Assembly (NCBI GenBank): GCA_041663585.1
Contig: JBAYMN010000008.1
Span: 1 to 39,360, forward strand
DNA: 39,360 nt
Direction: 5' to 3'
Source of the DNA: JALOBO01 sp023228225
Lineage (GTDB): Bacteria > Bacillota > Clostridia > Christensenellales > UBA1242
Below are positions 23,021 to 30,755 of this stretch, piece by piece. Position numbers and translations under genes: made by a program. The notes under the pieces are model-generated. The model was not told the origin of the DNA and ran no database searches. It was given only the letters and a program-made list of their open reading frames with translations. The stretch's first letter is position 1; the number at the start of each line of letters is the position of its first letter.

Positions 23021-24973
23021 TTATTTAAGCATTTTTTTAAGTTCAGAAATTGTGTCCCTAAGTTTAATCGCCTGTTCAAAATCTAAACTTGCCGATGCAA
23101 CCTGCATAAGGCCTTTAAGTTTTTCAATTTCTGTTGGAATTTCAGACTTGGAAAGTTTCATATTAGTAGTGGCCTTTTTGGTTATTTCAAGTGAATTTTT
23201 AATTTCTTTAATAATTGTTTGTGGAGTTATATCATTCGCTTTATTATATTCACGCTGAATTTTTCGGCGACGATTTGTTTCATCAATTGCCCTTTTCATT
23301 GAACCAGTAATATTATTAGCATACATAATAACTTTGCCTTGCACATTTCGTGCCGCTCTACCAACAGTTTGAATTAATGCACTTTCACTTCGCAAAAAAC
23401 CCTCTTTGTCAGCATCTAATATAGCAACGAGCATTACTTCTGGTAAATCTAATCCTTCTCGTAATAAATTTATTCCAACAAGTACATCAAACTCGCCCAT
23501 TCTAAGTGCATTTAAAATTTCTATTCGTTCAAGCGTATCAATTTCGGAGTGCAGATATCGTACTTTAATTTTGTATTCTGCTAAGTATTTGGTTAATTCT
23601 TCGGACATTTTTTTGGTTAATGTAGTAACTAGTACCCTGCCACCTAGTGCAGTAACACGGCTAATTTCTGCCATTAAATCATCAATTTGTCCTTCAATTT
23701 TTCTTACTTCAATTTCGGGGTCAACTAGTCCAGTTGGTCTTATTATTTGCTCAGCAACTTGTGCCGCTTCTTTTAATTCATAAGGAGCAGGAGTAGCAGA
23801 TATATAAATAACTTGTCCTAATTTATGATTAAATTCCGCAAAATTTAATGGGCGATTATCATAGGCTGATGGTAGTCTAAAACCATAATCTACAAGATTA
23901 GTTTTTCGGGAACGGTCACCGCTGTACATTGCTCTTATTTGTGGCACTGACATATGACTTTCATCTATAAATGTAATAAAATCCTTAGAAAAATAATCCA
24001 TTAATGTATACGGTGCCTCACCTGGTTGTCTACCATCAAAATATCGCGAATAATTTTCTATACCATTACAATATCCAACTTCTTGCATCATCTCTAAATC
24101 GTAAGCGGTACGCTGTTTTAACCTTTCGGCTTCTAATACCTTGCCTAAATCTATTAATTCTTTCACTCTTTCTTCGGCGTCTTTTTTAATATTGTCAAGT
24201 GCTTGTTTAAGTTTAGCAGTTCCTACGGCATAGTGACTTGCGGGAAAAATAACTATATGTTTTAAAATAGATATAGATTTGCCGGTAAGAGCATTAAATT
24301 CGCTAATTTTTTCTATGACATCTCCAAAAAATTCTATTCTAACTGCAATTTCAGATGAATAAGCAGGGAAAATTTCTAACACATCTCCTCTTACCCTAAA
24401 AGTAGCGCGAGCAAAATCTATATCATTACGCATATATTGTATGTCCACAAGTTTACGCATAAGTTTATTTCGGTTAATTTTATCTTCGGGTCTAAGTGAA
24501 ATTTGCAAACTGCTATATTCTTCCGGAGAGCCTAAACCGTAAATACACGATACAGAAGCCACAACTATTGTATCTCTCCTCTCTATAAGAGAACAAGTTG
24601 CCGAGTGTCTCAGTTTGTCAATTTCATCGTTAATTGCCATATCTTTTTCTATGTATGTGTCAGTACTGGCAATATATGCTTCTGGTTGGTAATAATCATA
24701 ATAACTTACAAAAAACTCTACACGACTGTGTGGAAAAAAATCTCTTAACTCATTGCAAAGTTGTGCGGCAAGAGTTTTATTGTGTGCAATAACAAGAGTA
24801 GGTCGTTGCACATTTTGTATCACATTTGCCATAGTAAAAGTTTTACCGCTACCGGTAACACCCAAAAGGACTTGCGATTTAAAACCATCTTCAATCCCCT
24901 CAGTTAATTTTTGTATTGCTGTTGGCTGGTCGCCTGTGGGTTGATACTTAGATACCAATTCAAATTTATCCAT
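23021..24973 (-). CDS. uvrB: Excinuclease ABC subunit B
   Basis: DNA helicase-like subunit that verifies damage and recruits UvrC. 650 residues from ATG 24973: Walker A GVTGSGKT (38-45), the beta-hairpin region YYDYYQPEAYIASTDTYIEKD-like stretch, the DEAD-like helicase motif FIDESH, the helicase C domain with TVGRAARN, and a C-terminal UVR domain (DFEQAIKLRDTISELKK). The frame opens earlier at 25006, but that ATG has no ribosome site, while MDKFELVSKYQPTGDQP is the standard family start with GGGG six bases before it. Placed directly before uvrA. Confidence 0.97.
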   Translation of the reverse strand: MDKFELVSKYQPTGDQPTAIQKLTEGIEDGFKSQVLLGVTGSGKTFTMANVIQNVQRPTLVIAHNKTLAAQLCNELRDFFPHSRVEFFVSYYDYYQPEAYIASTDTYIEKDMAINDEIDKLRHSATCSLIERRDTIVVASVSCIYGLGSPEEYSSLQISLRPEDKINRNKLMRKLVDIQYMRNDIDFARATFRVRGDVLEIFPAYSSEIAVRIEFFGDVIEKISEFNALTGKSISILKHIVIFPASHYAVGTAKLKQALDNIKKDAEERVKELIDLGKVLEAERLKQRTAYDLEMMQEVGYCNGIENYSRYFDGRQPGEAPYTLMDYFSKDFITFIDESHMSVPQIRAMYSGDRSRKTNLVDYGFRLPSAYDNRPLNFAEFNHKLGQVIYISATPAPYELKEAAQVAEQIIRPTGLVDPEIEVRKIEGQIDDLMAEISRVTALGGRVLVTTLTKKMSEELTKYLAEYKIKVRYLHSEIDTLERIEILNALRMGEFDVLVGINLLREGLDLPEVMLVAILDADKEGFLRSESALIQTVGRAARNVQGKVIMYANNITGSMKRAIDETNRRRKIQREYNKANDITPQTIIKEIKNSLEITKKATTNMKLSKSEIPTEIEKLKGLMQVASASLDFEQAIKLRDTISELKKMLK

Positions 24974-25074
24974 TTTACCCCGCAATAAAATAGTTTTGCC
25001 ATTCAATTACACAAAACTATTATTAGCAAAATTTATTTATTTACAAGTTTTATAGTGTAAATTGCTTTATTGAT

Positions 25075-25431
25075 TTAAAAAATTGCTTTTAAAATTAAAG
25101 TAATAATAAAACTTAATATTGCAAGTCCAACTGTTATGCACACTCTTACACACATTGTTTTGCGTTTTTCCGCAATTTCCCTATTAAATGCCTCGCCTTT
25201 AAATTTAAGCGAAATACAATAAAGCATTGCGCCTTTCTTATCAGTGTTAACAACATCAATATAGCCATCAAGCGTTAGACCTTTTAAAATATCAGAAAGG
25301 TCCTCCGCTGTTAGAGGCGTACTGACAGGCATTGCACCTACAATTTCTTCTGGCGAAATAAGTAGTGATTGTCTGCCCGCTAAGCGTGCGTATAAATATT
25401 TCATAACTAATAGTTCTTTTTTGTTAAGCAT
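25075..25431 (-). CDS. Winged-helix-like protein with C-terminal membrane anchor (second of pair)
   Basis: 118 residues, no named family recognised. The first 80 or so residues look like a small winged-helix fold (ELLVMKYLYAR, LTAEDLSDILKGLTLDGYIDV, a strand LYCISL). A short basic segment leads to one membrane helix (about 95-115) at the C-terminus, so the helical domain should face the cytoplasm. The gene lies 6 bases after a gene of the same design (122 residues), and the two share helix-strand layout. Possibly a membrane-tethered regulator or a scaffold; nothing shows DNA binding. GGA precedes the ATG. Confidence 0.6.
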   Translation of the reverse strand: MLNKKELLVMKYLYARLAGRQSLLISPEEIVGAMPVSTPLTAEDLSDILKGLTLDGYIDVVNTDKKGAMLYCISLKFKGEAFNREIAEKRKTMCVRVCITVGLAILSFIITLILKAIF

Positions 25432-25437
25432 AAAATC

Positions 25438-25806
25438 CTACCTTAAAAATAGCATAATACCCAGTAAAGCACCTGCAAACGCAGCAAAAAATGAACCCAT
25501 TATTGTATAAATAATAAATTCGCGTTGGCGTGCTTTTATTTTTTTTTCTTCACGTGCCTGTTCATGATACAATCTACCTTTTGGCATAGGTGAAAGACAA
25601 TATTCATTATCATCATAGTATTTAACTTCTAAAAAATCTCGTTCAACTAAAAAATCCATCATTTGTTTTAAATTGACACGGTCAAGTTTATAGCGTTTTG
25701 GCAAAGAAGCAATTATGTCTTCAATTTCTAACACTTTAAATGAGCCTTCATTGCATTCTTCGTTTATCATAGACATCAACGCACTTGTTCTTTTATCTAA
25801 TAACAC
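25438..25806 (-). CDS. Winged-helix-like protein with C-terminal membrane anchor (first of pair)
   Basis: 122 residues, no named family recognised. It opens with GTG (25806-25804), preceded by GGAGAG six bases upstream. The N-terminal 80 residues contain a predicted winged-helix-like set (SALMSMINEE, LEIEDIIASLP, NLKQMMDFLVERDFLEV, strand YCLSPM). A strongly basic and acidic linker (HEQAREEKKIKARQR) follows, then a membrane helix (about 97-120). The gene 6 bases downstream has the same layout and is a probable paralogue. Promoter at 25836-25865. Unrelated in sequence to uvrB nearby. Confidence 0.6.
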   Translation of the reverse strand: MLLDKRTSALMSMINEECNEGSFKVLEIEDIIASLPKRYKLDRVNLKQMMDFLVERDFLEVKYYDDNEYCLSPMPKGRLYHEQAREEKKIKARQREFIIYTIMGSFFAAFAGALLGIMLFLR

Positions 25807-25835
25807 AGCATACTCTCCATAATAATATTTAAGGT

Positions 25836-25865
25836 ATTATAACATTTTTATACAATTATTGTAAA
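25836..25865 (-). promoter_or_regulatory. Promoter of the winged-helix-like pair
   Basis: TTTACA (25865-25860), an 18-base spacer and a perfect TATAAT (25841-25836) with TGT before it (extended -10), 29 bases before the GTG start. Confidence 0.65.
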
Positions 25866-25888
25866 TCAAATAAACATAATATTATAAC

Positions 25889-25920
25889 AGACACACTCAT
25901 TTCTAAGTGTGCTTGTTTTT
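25889..25920 (+). terminator. Hairpin with plus-strand T-run, no plus-strand gene before it
   Basis: CACACT (25892-25897) pairs with AGTGTG (25906-25911), extendable past a bulge by AG/CT. On the plus strand it is followed by TTGTTTTT; on the minus strand, the direction of both neighbours, no good T-run follows. It sits between the Ig-repeat gene and the winged-helix-like pair. Confidence 0.35.
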
Positions 25921-25948
25921 ATTATAAATTAATTAAAGGTAATAAATA

Positions 25949-28900
25949 TTATTTTTTAGCAGTTTTTTTGCCAGTTTTTACAAAGTAAATAACAACACCT
26001 GCAAGTACAAGTACTGATACAATAATCAAAACTGTTCCCCAAACTGTTGTAGAAATTACTGGCTCACTTTCTGCGACTGTAACTTGGAAAGAATGGGTTT
26101 GAGATTCTGTATTTCCTGCTTCATCAGTAGCAGTATAAGTTATAGTATAAGAACCCGCTTCATCAAGTGCATAAGTGTACTTATAACCATTGCTGGAAAT
26201 TATAGGGCTGATTGTAGTGCTGTCCGGTCCGATTAATGTTACACTAAAATTTGAACTTGTAATATCAAAATCGCCATCTTTATTATCATTAACAAAAGCA
26301 ACATCAGCGGCAAGGTCTAGTATAAGACTATCGCCCACTTCTTTACTTTCTGGTAAATTAGAATCGGCATTGCCAATAGTAATTTCAGGACTAATGGTAT
26401 CACCTACTATAAGAGTTTTGGTAACTGTTGTAACATTATTTGAATAATCGGTAGCAGTATATATAATTGTATATGTGCCATCGCCTGTTGGAACAAATGT
26501 ATAGCCTGTGTCGGTTTCGGTTGTAGTAAGTTTTGTACCATCAGCATCTTTAACATTTATTTTTGTTTTTTCCCAATTAATTCCATATAAATCGCTTGCG
26601 GTAAATGATGGAATAGTTACGACTTCATAAGTGTCACCAGAAGTTACAAGCGGTTTGTTTGGTAATGAACCATCAGTATTTGTGTATTGACCTTCGCCAA
26701 TTACAATTACTGGACTTACTGTATCTTCAACAGAAATAACAAATTCTCTCGTAATTGCATAGTTGTCTGAGTCATCAGTTGCATAATATTTTACGCGGAA
26801 ATTGCCTTCTGCAAGTGGCGTAAAATTGTAACCCTGCCATACAGCAGTGCTTCCATTTGGATTTGAAGTAATGCTATCTACTGTAATTACAATCCAAGTA
26901 TTAGCATCTTCTAATTCTACTCCGCCATCATAAATAACTGCTTTTGGTAATGTTACGGTTGTTCCAAGTTCTATGGTAGACGGAACATTAGTAACTGTAA
27001 TTACTGGGATTTCTTTATCCAAAACGCCAAGTTCAAATGAACGAATAAGAGTATTACCGCCTATATTAGTGGCAATAAATGTTATATTATAAACACCGTT
27101 TTTTGTAGCCATAAAAGAGGCATTTACAATTGTCGCAACATAATTTGCACCAACTGTATCATATTCTACTGTTCCATTTGTGGCAACTGTATTTCCGTTT
27201 TCATCTCTAACAATTATTTTAATACTAAGTTGTTTATCATATGAATCTGTGAATGAAACATCAGGAATTGCAACTGAATTAAATTGTTCAAAATCGCTTA
27301 TTTCAACTTCGCCATCAAAATCTACCTCGAAATTGAAATAGGTACCAATTTGTGCAACGGTTAAATTTGTTACATAATCGCCACCTAAAACAGTAGGGTC
27401 TGTAACAAATGACGGTACGCTTGTGGTTTCTACATTTAATACTTCGGCTGTTCTTAAAACAGTAGCGGATTGACTATGATTATCTAGTGTGTAAAAAGTA
27501 AAATCAATAAAAATTTCTTCATCAACAGGAACAGTATCATAAATACCCGTAGGCACAACAAAACTCAAATACGAAGTATTATCTTCATCTTCTAATATTT
27601 CTACATCTTCTGTACCAATATAAGTTTTAACATCACCAACATAATAGTAGATTGAATAAGAACTTTCTACTACTAACGCACGGTCAATTACATTGCTTTC
27701 ATTTTCAGTATTATTACCATCATAATCAACTGCGGTTGGTTTTAATAACTGTACAGTTTGATCAGGGGTAACATTTGCCGGAACTGAGGGAGCCGTAATT
27801 TTAGGTTCAGGTAAATCTCCTAGCGAACTTACAACTGTAAGAGTATAACTTAATGAAGTGCTATAACCCTCTTCATCAGTTACCGTATAGGTAAGTGTAT
27901 AGGTATCTGCGGTTGTAAAGTCGTAATATACATTAGTGTTAGTATCAGAATTTTCGTTAACTCCACCTTCATCAGCATCATAATTATAAAGATATGTTGT
28001 AAAACTTGTGCTTGATTTTACAAGTTTAACTGAAAAATTAAGGTCTTCATATTCTGTGACATTATCAGTAGCATATACTGCTGGAAAAGCGACACGACCT
28101 GCTTCGGTTCCGCCACTAATATTTGTATAAGTTAAATCAAATTTGGTTGGAACACGATTAACTGCACTTTCAAGCGCATCTTCATCTACAACTCCCTCAG
28201 TTACAGTATAAGGAAGTACAAGTTGTAAATCTTGTGGAGCCTGACTATCTTTTACATTATTAACATAGTAGTAATTTGGCCCAGAAACATGTCCAAAAAA
28301 ATCTGTAATAGTATACTTAATTCTATAATTGCCTTTTTGAGCAGGAATAAAACTAAACATATCTTCTCTATTTGCATCGCCTACTGCATAGCCAGTACTA
28401 ACATATTGAGTTGTTCCACTTGAAGTATCAATAAATTCTATTACAATCTCTGTTGAGATGGATACAGTGGCATTAGAATTATCTCTATCAATTCCTCGCA
28501 CTGTCGGAAGTTCTACTTCAACTCCTAATGTAGCGGTGGCTGGCATTGTTGAATTAAATTGATAACCCAAGTTAATATCATCAGGTTCGTAACTATTGCG
28601 AACATCTACTGTATAAGTCTTACTTACTGATGTTGCATTATCGTCTTGATAAGTATAAGTTATGGTATATTGACCAGTAAGAGTTGGCCTAAAATAAGTG
28701 TATCCATCAGTATTCACATGTAATTTGGTTTGATCGGACTCTTCACCTACTAACGCCATTTCAAGTTCATCATATTGTGGGTCAACAACAGTAATTGTAA
28801 CCGGAGCACGCTCTACTAATGGTACAATTTCCTCTTCTTCATCTAAAACATCAGGATTTGGAAGTATGATGTCATAATCTCTATTTGTTGTAGACGGAAT

Positions 28901-29362
28901 AATATATTCACTGTTATCAGCAAAACTTAAAGTATAAATCGCACTTGATACTACAATTTGATATTCTTCGGAAATTGTAGATGCAAGTGCAGTCTCTTCC
29001 TCATCTACCGTCTCATCTACCGTATAAACAACGCGATAGGTTCCGATTAAATTTGGAGTAAATGTTCTTGTATCTTCGCCAATCGTAAATTCTGTATCTA
29101 AAAGAATTTTATTGCGTGGATTGTACACAGTAACAGTTACTGTATATGGATTTAAATCATCATCATATGCTTCGCCATTAGGAATAGTAATTGGCGTTCT
29201 TAAAGCACCCTCAGTTGGAACTGTGGCGATTTCTAGAATTGCACCCACATTGCTATAACTCAGACCAGCAAATGTGTTAATCCCATTTGGTAAAGCTACA
29301 AGCACATTACTGCACATTGTTAAAGTTAGTACAACTAACAACAACTTGCTAAACTTTTTCAT
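25949..29362 (-). CDS. Large surface protein with Ig-like repeats
   Basis: 1137 residues. A signal peptide occupies about 1-33. The body is a string of roughly 90-residue beta-sandwich repeats; at least seven end in the same strand pattern (for example YTITYTATDEAGN, YTIIYTATDYSNN, YTVTYTVTDEEGY, YRIKYTITDFFGH, FRVKYYATDDSDN). This is the DUF5011/Big_3-like or cadherin-like Ig fold common in bacterial adhesins and surface scaffolds. A C-terminal membrane helix (about 1109-1128) with a tail of KTGKKTAKK anchors it; no LPXTG. Very acidic overall, suggesting calcium binding, which is inference. The role is likely adhesion or surface structure. Long leader (about 180 bases) before the ATG, which has GGGAG upstream. 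Confidence 0.75.
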   Translation of the reverse strand: MKKFSKLLLVVLTLTMCSNVLVALPNGINTFAGLSYSNVGAILEIATVPTEGALRTPITIPNGEAYDDDLNPYTVTVTVYNPRNKILLDTEFTIGEDTRTFTPNLIGTYRVVYTVDETVDEEETALASTISEEYQIVVSSAIYTLSFADNSEYIIPSTTNRDYDIILPNPDVLDEEEEIVPLVERAPVTITVVDPQYDELEMALVGEESDQTKLHVNTDGYTYFRPTLTGQYTITYTYQDDNATSVSKTYTVDVRNSYEPDDINLGYQFNSTMPATATLGVEVELPTVRGIDRDNSNATVSISTEIVIEFIDTSSGTTQYVSTGYAVGDANREDMFSFIPAQKGNYRIKYTITDFFGHVSGPNYYYVNNVKDSQAPQDLQLVLPYTVTEGVVDEDALESAVNRVPTKFDLTYTNISGGTEAGRVAFPAVYATDNVTEYEDLNFSVKLVKSSTSFTTYLYNYDADEGGVNENSDTNTNVYYDFTTADTYTLTYTVTDEEGYSTSLSYTLTVVSSLGDLPEPKITAPSVPANVTPDQTVQLLKPTAVDYDGNNTENESNVIDRALVVESSYSIYYYVGDVKTYIGTEDVEILEDEDNTSYLSFVVPTGIYDTVPVDEEIFIDFTFYTLDNHSQSATVLRTAEVLNVETTSVPSFVTDPTVLGGDYVTNLTVAQIGTYFNFEVDFDGEVEISDFEQFNSVAIPDVSFTDSYDKQLSIKIIVRDENGNTVATNGTVEYDTVGANYVATIVNASFMATKNGVYNITFIATNIGGNTLIRSFELGVLDKEIPVITVTNVPSTIELGTTVTLPKAVIYDGGVELEDANTWIVITVDSITSNPNGSTAVWQGYNFTPLAEGNFRVKYYATDDSDNYAITREFVISVEDTVSPVIVIGEGQYTNTDGSLPNKPLVTSGDTYEVVTIPSFTASDLYGINWEKTKINVKDADGTKLTTTETDTGYTFVPTGDGTYTIIYTATDYSNNVTTVTKTLIVGDTISPEITIGNADSNLPESKEVGDSLILDLAADVAFVNDNKDGDFDITSSNFSVTLIGPDSTTISPIISSNGYKYTYALDEAGSYTITYTATDEAGNTESQTHSFQVTVAESEPVISTTVWGTVLIIVSVLVLAGVVIYFVKTGKKTAKK

Positions 29363-29547
29363 TAATATTCTCCCTTAAATATAAAGTATTGTAAAAATCG
29401 GAAGTAAAATTAAAATATTATTTTGCGAAATCAATCCGCACTTCCTAGTTTTTTAATGCAATAAAATGCAATCTGCAAAGCATTTTACTTCAAATAGTAT
29501 AATTAACTAATAAATACTATAAATTGATAACATTTAAACAGAGTAAG
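29363..29547 (-). other. Long 5' leader of the Ig-repeat gene
   Basis: The promoter at 29548-29574 would give about 180 untranslated bases. They contain a 7-bp hairpin AAAATGC/GCATTTT (29463-29469 with 29480-29486) and no convincing reading frame. It is not a riboswitch class that can be recognised by eye. The whole 29363-29665 gap holds this leader, the promoter and the terminator of the gene to the right. Confidence 0.45.
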
Positions 29548-29574
29548 TTTATATCATAGGATTTTTTTTGTCAA
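29548..29574 (-). promoter_or_regulatory. Probable promoter of the Ig-repeat gene
   Basis: A perfect TTGACA (29574-29569) followed by an A-tract. The -10 is either TATAAA (29553-29548, 15-base spacer) or TAAACT (29551-29546, 17-base spacer). It lies about 25 bases after the neighbouring terminator. Confidence 0.5.
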
Positions 29575-29598
29575 CAAATTATAGGTATTTAATTGTGT

Positions 29599-29634
29599 AA
29601 AAAAAGCGTGTACAAACTTTATTTTAACACGCTT
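29599..29634 (-). terminator. Terminator after the unknown membrane protein
   Basis: AAGCGTGT (29604-29611) pairs with ACACGCTT (29627-29634), 8 bp, with a 15-base loop, followed on the minus strand by a run of T (29605-29599). Confidence 0.8.
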
Positions 29635-29665
29635 ATCAAAAATTATGTAAAAATGGTAAATTTTT

Positions 29666-30271
29666 CTAGTTTAACATAAAAATGGCATAATTAACTGCAA
29701 AAAAATAAATATTCATGCACACTGCAACTATGCAAAATGCCAGTTCTATTTTGGATTTAAAATAATTAGATATATTTTTTATTAGCAGGTATGTCAGTAC
29801 TGCGGATAATATTGTTGCTACTCCAAACAAATTTAACACATAAATTAAACACAGCACTATGTAAAACCCATAGAATATACAGCGTTTTATAAATTCATTT
29901 TTGGTAATGTGTTCTGTGTTATTTTGTATTACTAATAAAACAAAATTAATCGTTATAAATATTGTAAGCATTACAGCAAAAAATTGAGGTTTAATAAAAT
30001 AATTCGGTTTAATAAGTTTAGCAAAACAATCACCAAAAAAGGCGAACAGGGTAAACGGAGTGCCTACAACAAGTATGGTATTGACTATAAACAAACATAA
30101 CAGCCTTTTATCCTTTTTAAGTAAATGCAAAAAAAAATTTAATCTCTGTTTAAAAAAAGAAACCACTTTACGCCATTTTAATCTACGCTGAATTTGTTTT
30201 TTTGTTTTGTGCTTAACTACTACCATAAAATTATTTATCAATACAGTCGTTTTATTTTCCTTTTTTTTCAT
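29666..30271 (-). CDS. Membrane protein of unknown function
   Basis: 201 residues, no family recognised. A strongly basic N-terminus (KKKENK..., KHKTKKQIQRRLKWRK) of about 55 residues leads into four or five membrane helices (roughly 57-80, 90-112, 130-150, 155-172, 178-198). No conserved catalytic motif. The basic start suggests that the N-terminus stays in the cytoplasm. The ATG has GGTGA upstream. It stands alone, with a terminator after it and a divergent plus-strand gene about 195 bases to the right (30272-30465: no clear gene). Confidence 0.6.
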   Translation of the reverse strand: MKKKENKTTVLINNFMVVVKHKTKKQIQRRLKWRKVVSFFKQRLNFFLHLLKKDKRLLCLFIVNTILVVGTPFTLFAFFGDCFAKLIKPNYFIKPQFFAVMLTIFITINFVLLVIQNNTEHITKNEFIKRCIFYGFYIVLCLIYVLNLFGVATILSAVLTYLLIKNISNYFKSKIELAFCIVAVCMNIYFFAVNYAIFMLN

Positions 30272-30465
30272 ATAATCACCATTAAAATCTATGCAGTTTA
30301 AAGTATTTGTAGACCAATTAACACTTTCACATAAAAACTACATAGTATGAAATGTACTTATGATTAAAGCCTAAAATATTTTGGCTATATTTGAAGTGCT
30401 AATGTAAAAAATTTTAACTGCCGGCGTTAAAATGTAAGTTTAATGAATATCAGGAGGATAAAAAA

Positions 30466-30684
30466 ATGCAAGGAATGTTTGGCGGATTTGGCGGTGGCAA
30501 AGATTGTGGCTGTGGCTTCGGTGGTGGTGGCGATTGTTGCTGGCTTATATTACTTATTTTAATACTTTGCAATTGTTGCGGTGGCGGTGATGGCGGATGC
30601 GGTGAAGGTGGCGGTTGCTGCTGGTTACTTGTACTTATTTTAATACTTTGCAATTGTTGCGGTGGTGGCGGATTTATGAAATAA
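30466..30684 (+). CDS. Small Gly/Cys-rich protein with a repeated unit
   Basis: 72 residues, nearly all Gly, Cys, Leu and Ile. Two near-identical units run in tandem: CCW-L-I-L-L-I-L-I-L-CNCC and CCW-L-L-V-L-I-L-I-L-CNCC, each a short hydrophobic stretch between Cys pairs and Gly runs. At the DNA level a 33-base segment (30552-30584) recurs identically at 30633-30665, an offset of 81 bases. Short high-Cys/Gly proteins of this form are known in Firmicutes (some carry the name 'chorion class high-cysteine HCB protein'); function unknown, and assignment here is by resemblance. GC-rich against its surroundings. Strong AGGAGG ribosome site (30451-30456) and a strong terminator imply active expression. 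Confidence 0.7.
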   Translation: MQGMFGGFGGGKDCGCGFGGGGDCCWLILLILILCNCCGGGDGGCGEGGGCCWLLVLILILCNCCGGGGFMK

Positions 30685-30700
30685 ATTCGGTATAAACCAA

Positions 30701-30736
30701 AAGAAGTGGGCTTTTTAGCCCACTTCTTGTTTTTTT
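30701..30736 (+). terminator. Terminator of the Gly/Cys-rich gene
   Basis: A 12-bp perfect stem, AAGAAGTGGGCT (30701-30712) with AGCCCACTTCTT (30717-30728), a 4-base loop and then TTTTTTT. It separates this gene from hflX. Confidence 0.92.
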
Positions 30737-30755
30737 ATTAATATTTTATATTCCG

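Noticed and set aside
24974..25006. Upstream ATG for uvrB
   Set aside because: No ribosome site, and the UvrB family starts at MDKFELVSKYQP.
13944..29362. LPXTG sorting signals on the surface proteins
   Set aside because: Both large proteins end in a membrane helix and basic tail without an LPXTG-like motif.
30450..30653. Proline-rich frame opposite the Gly/Cys-rich gene
   Set aside because: It is the antisense reading of Gly-rich codons; the plus-strand gene has a strong ribosome site and terminator.
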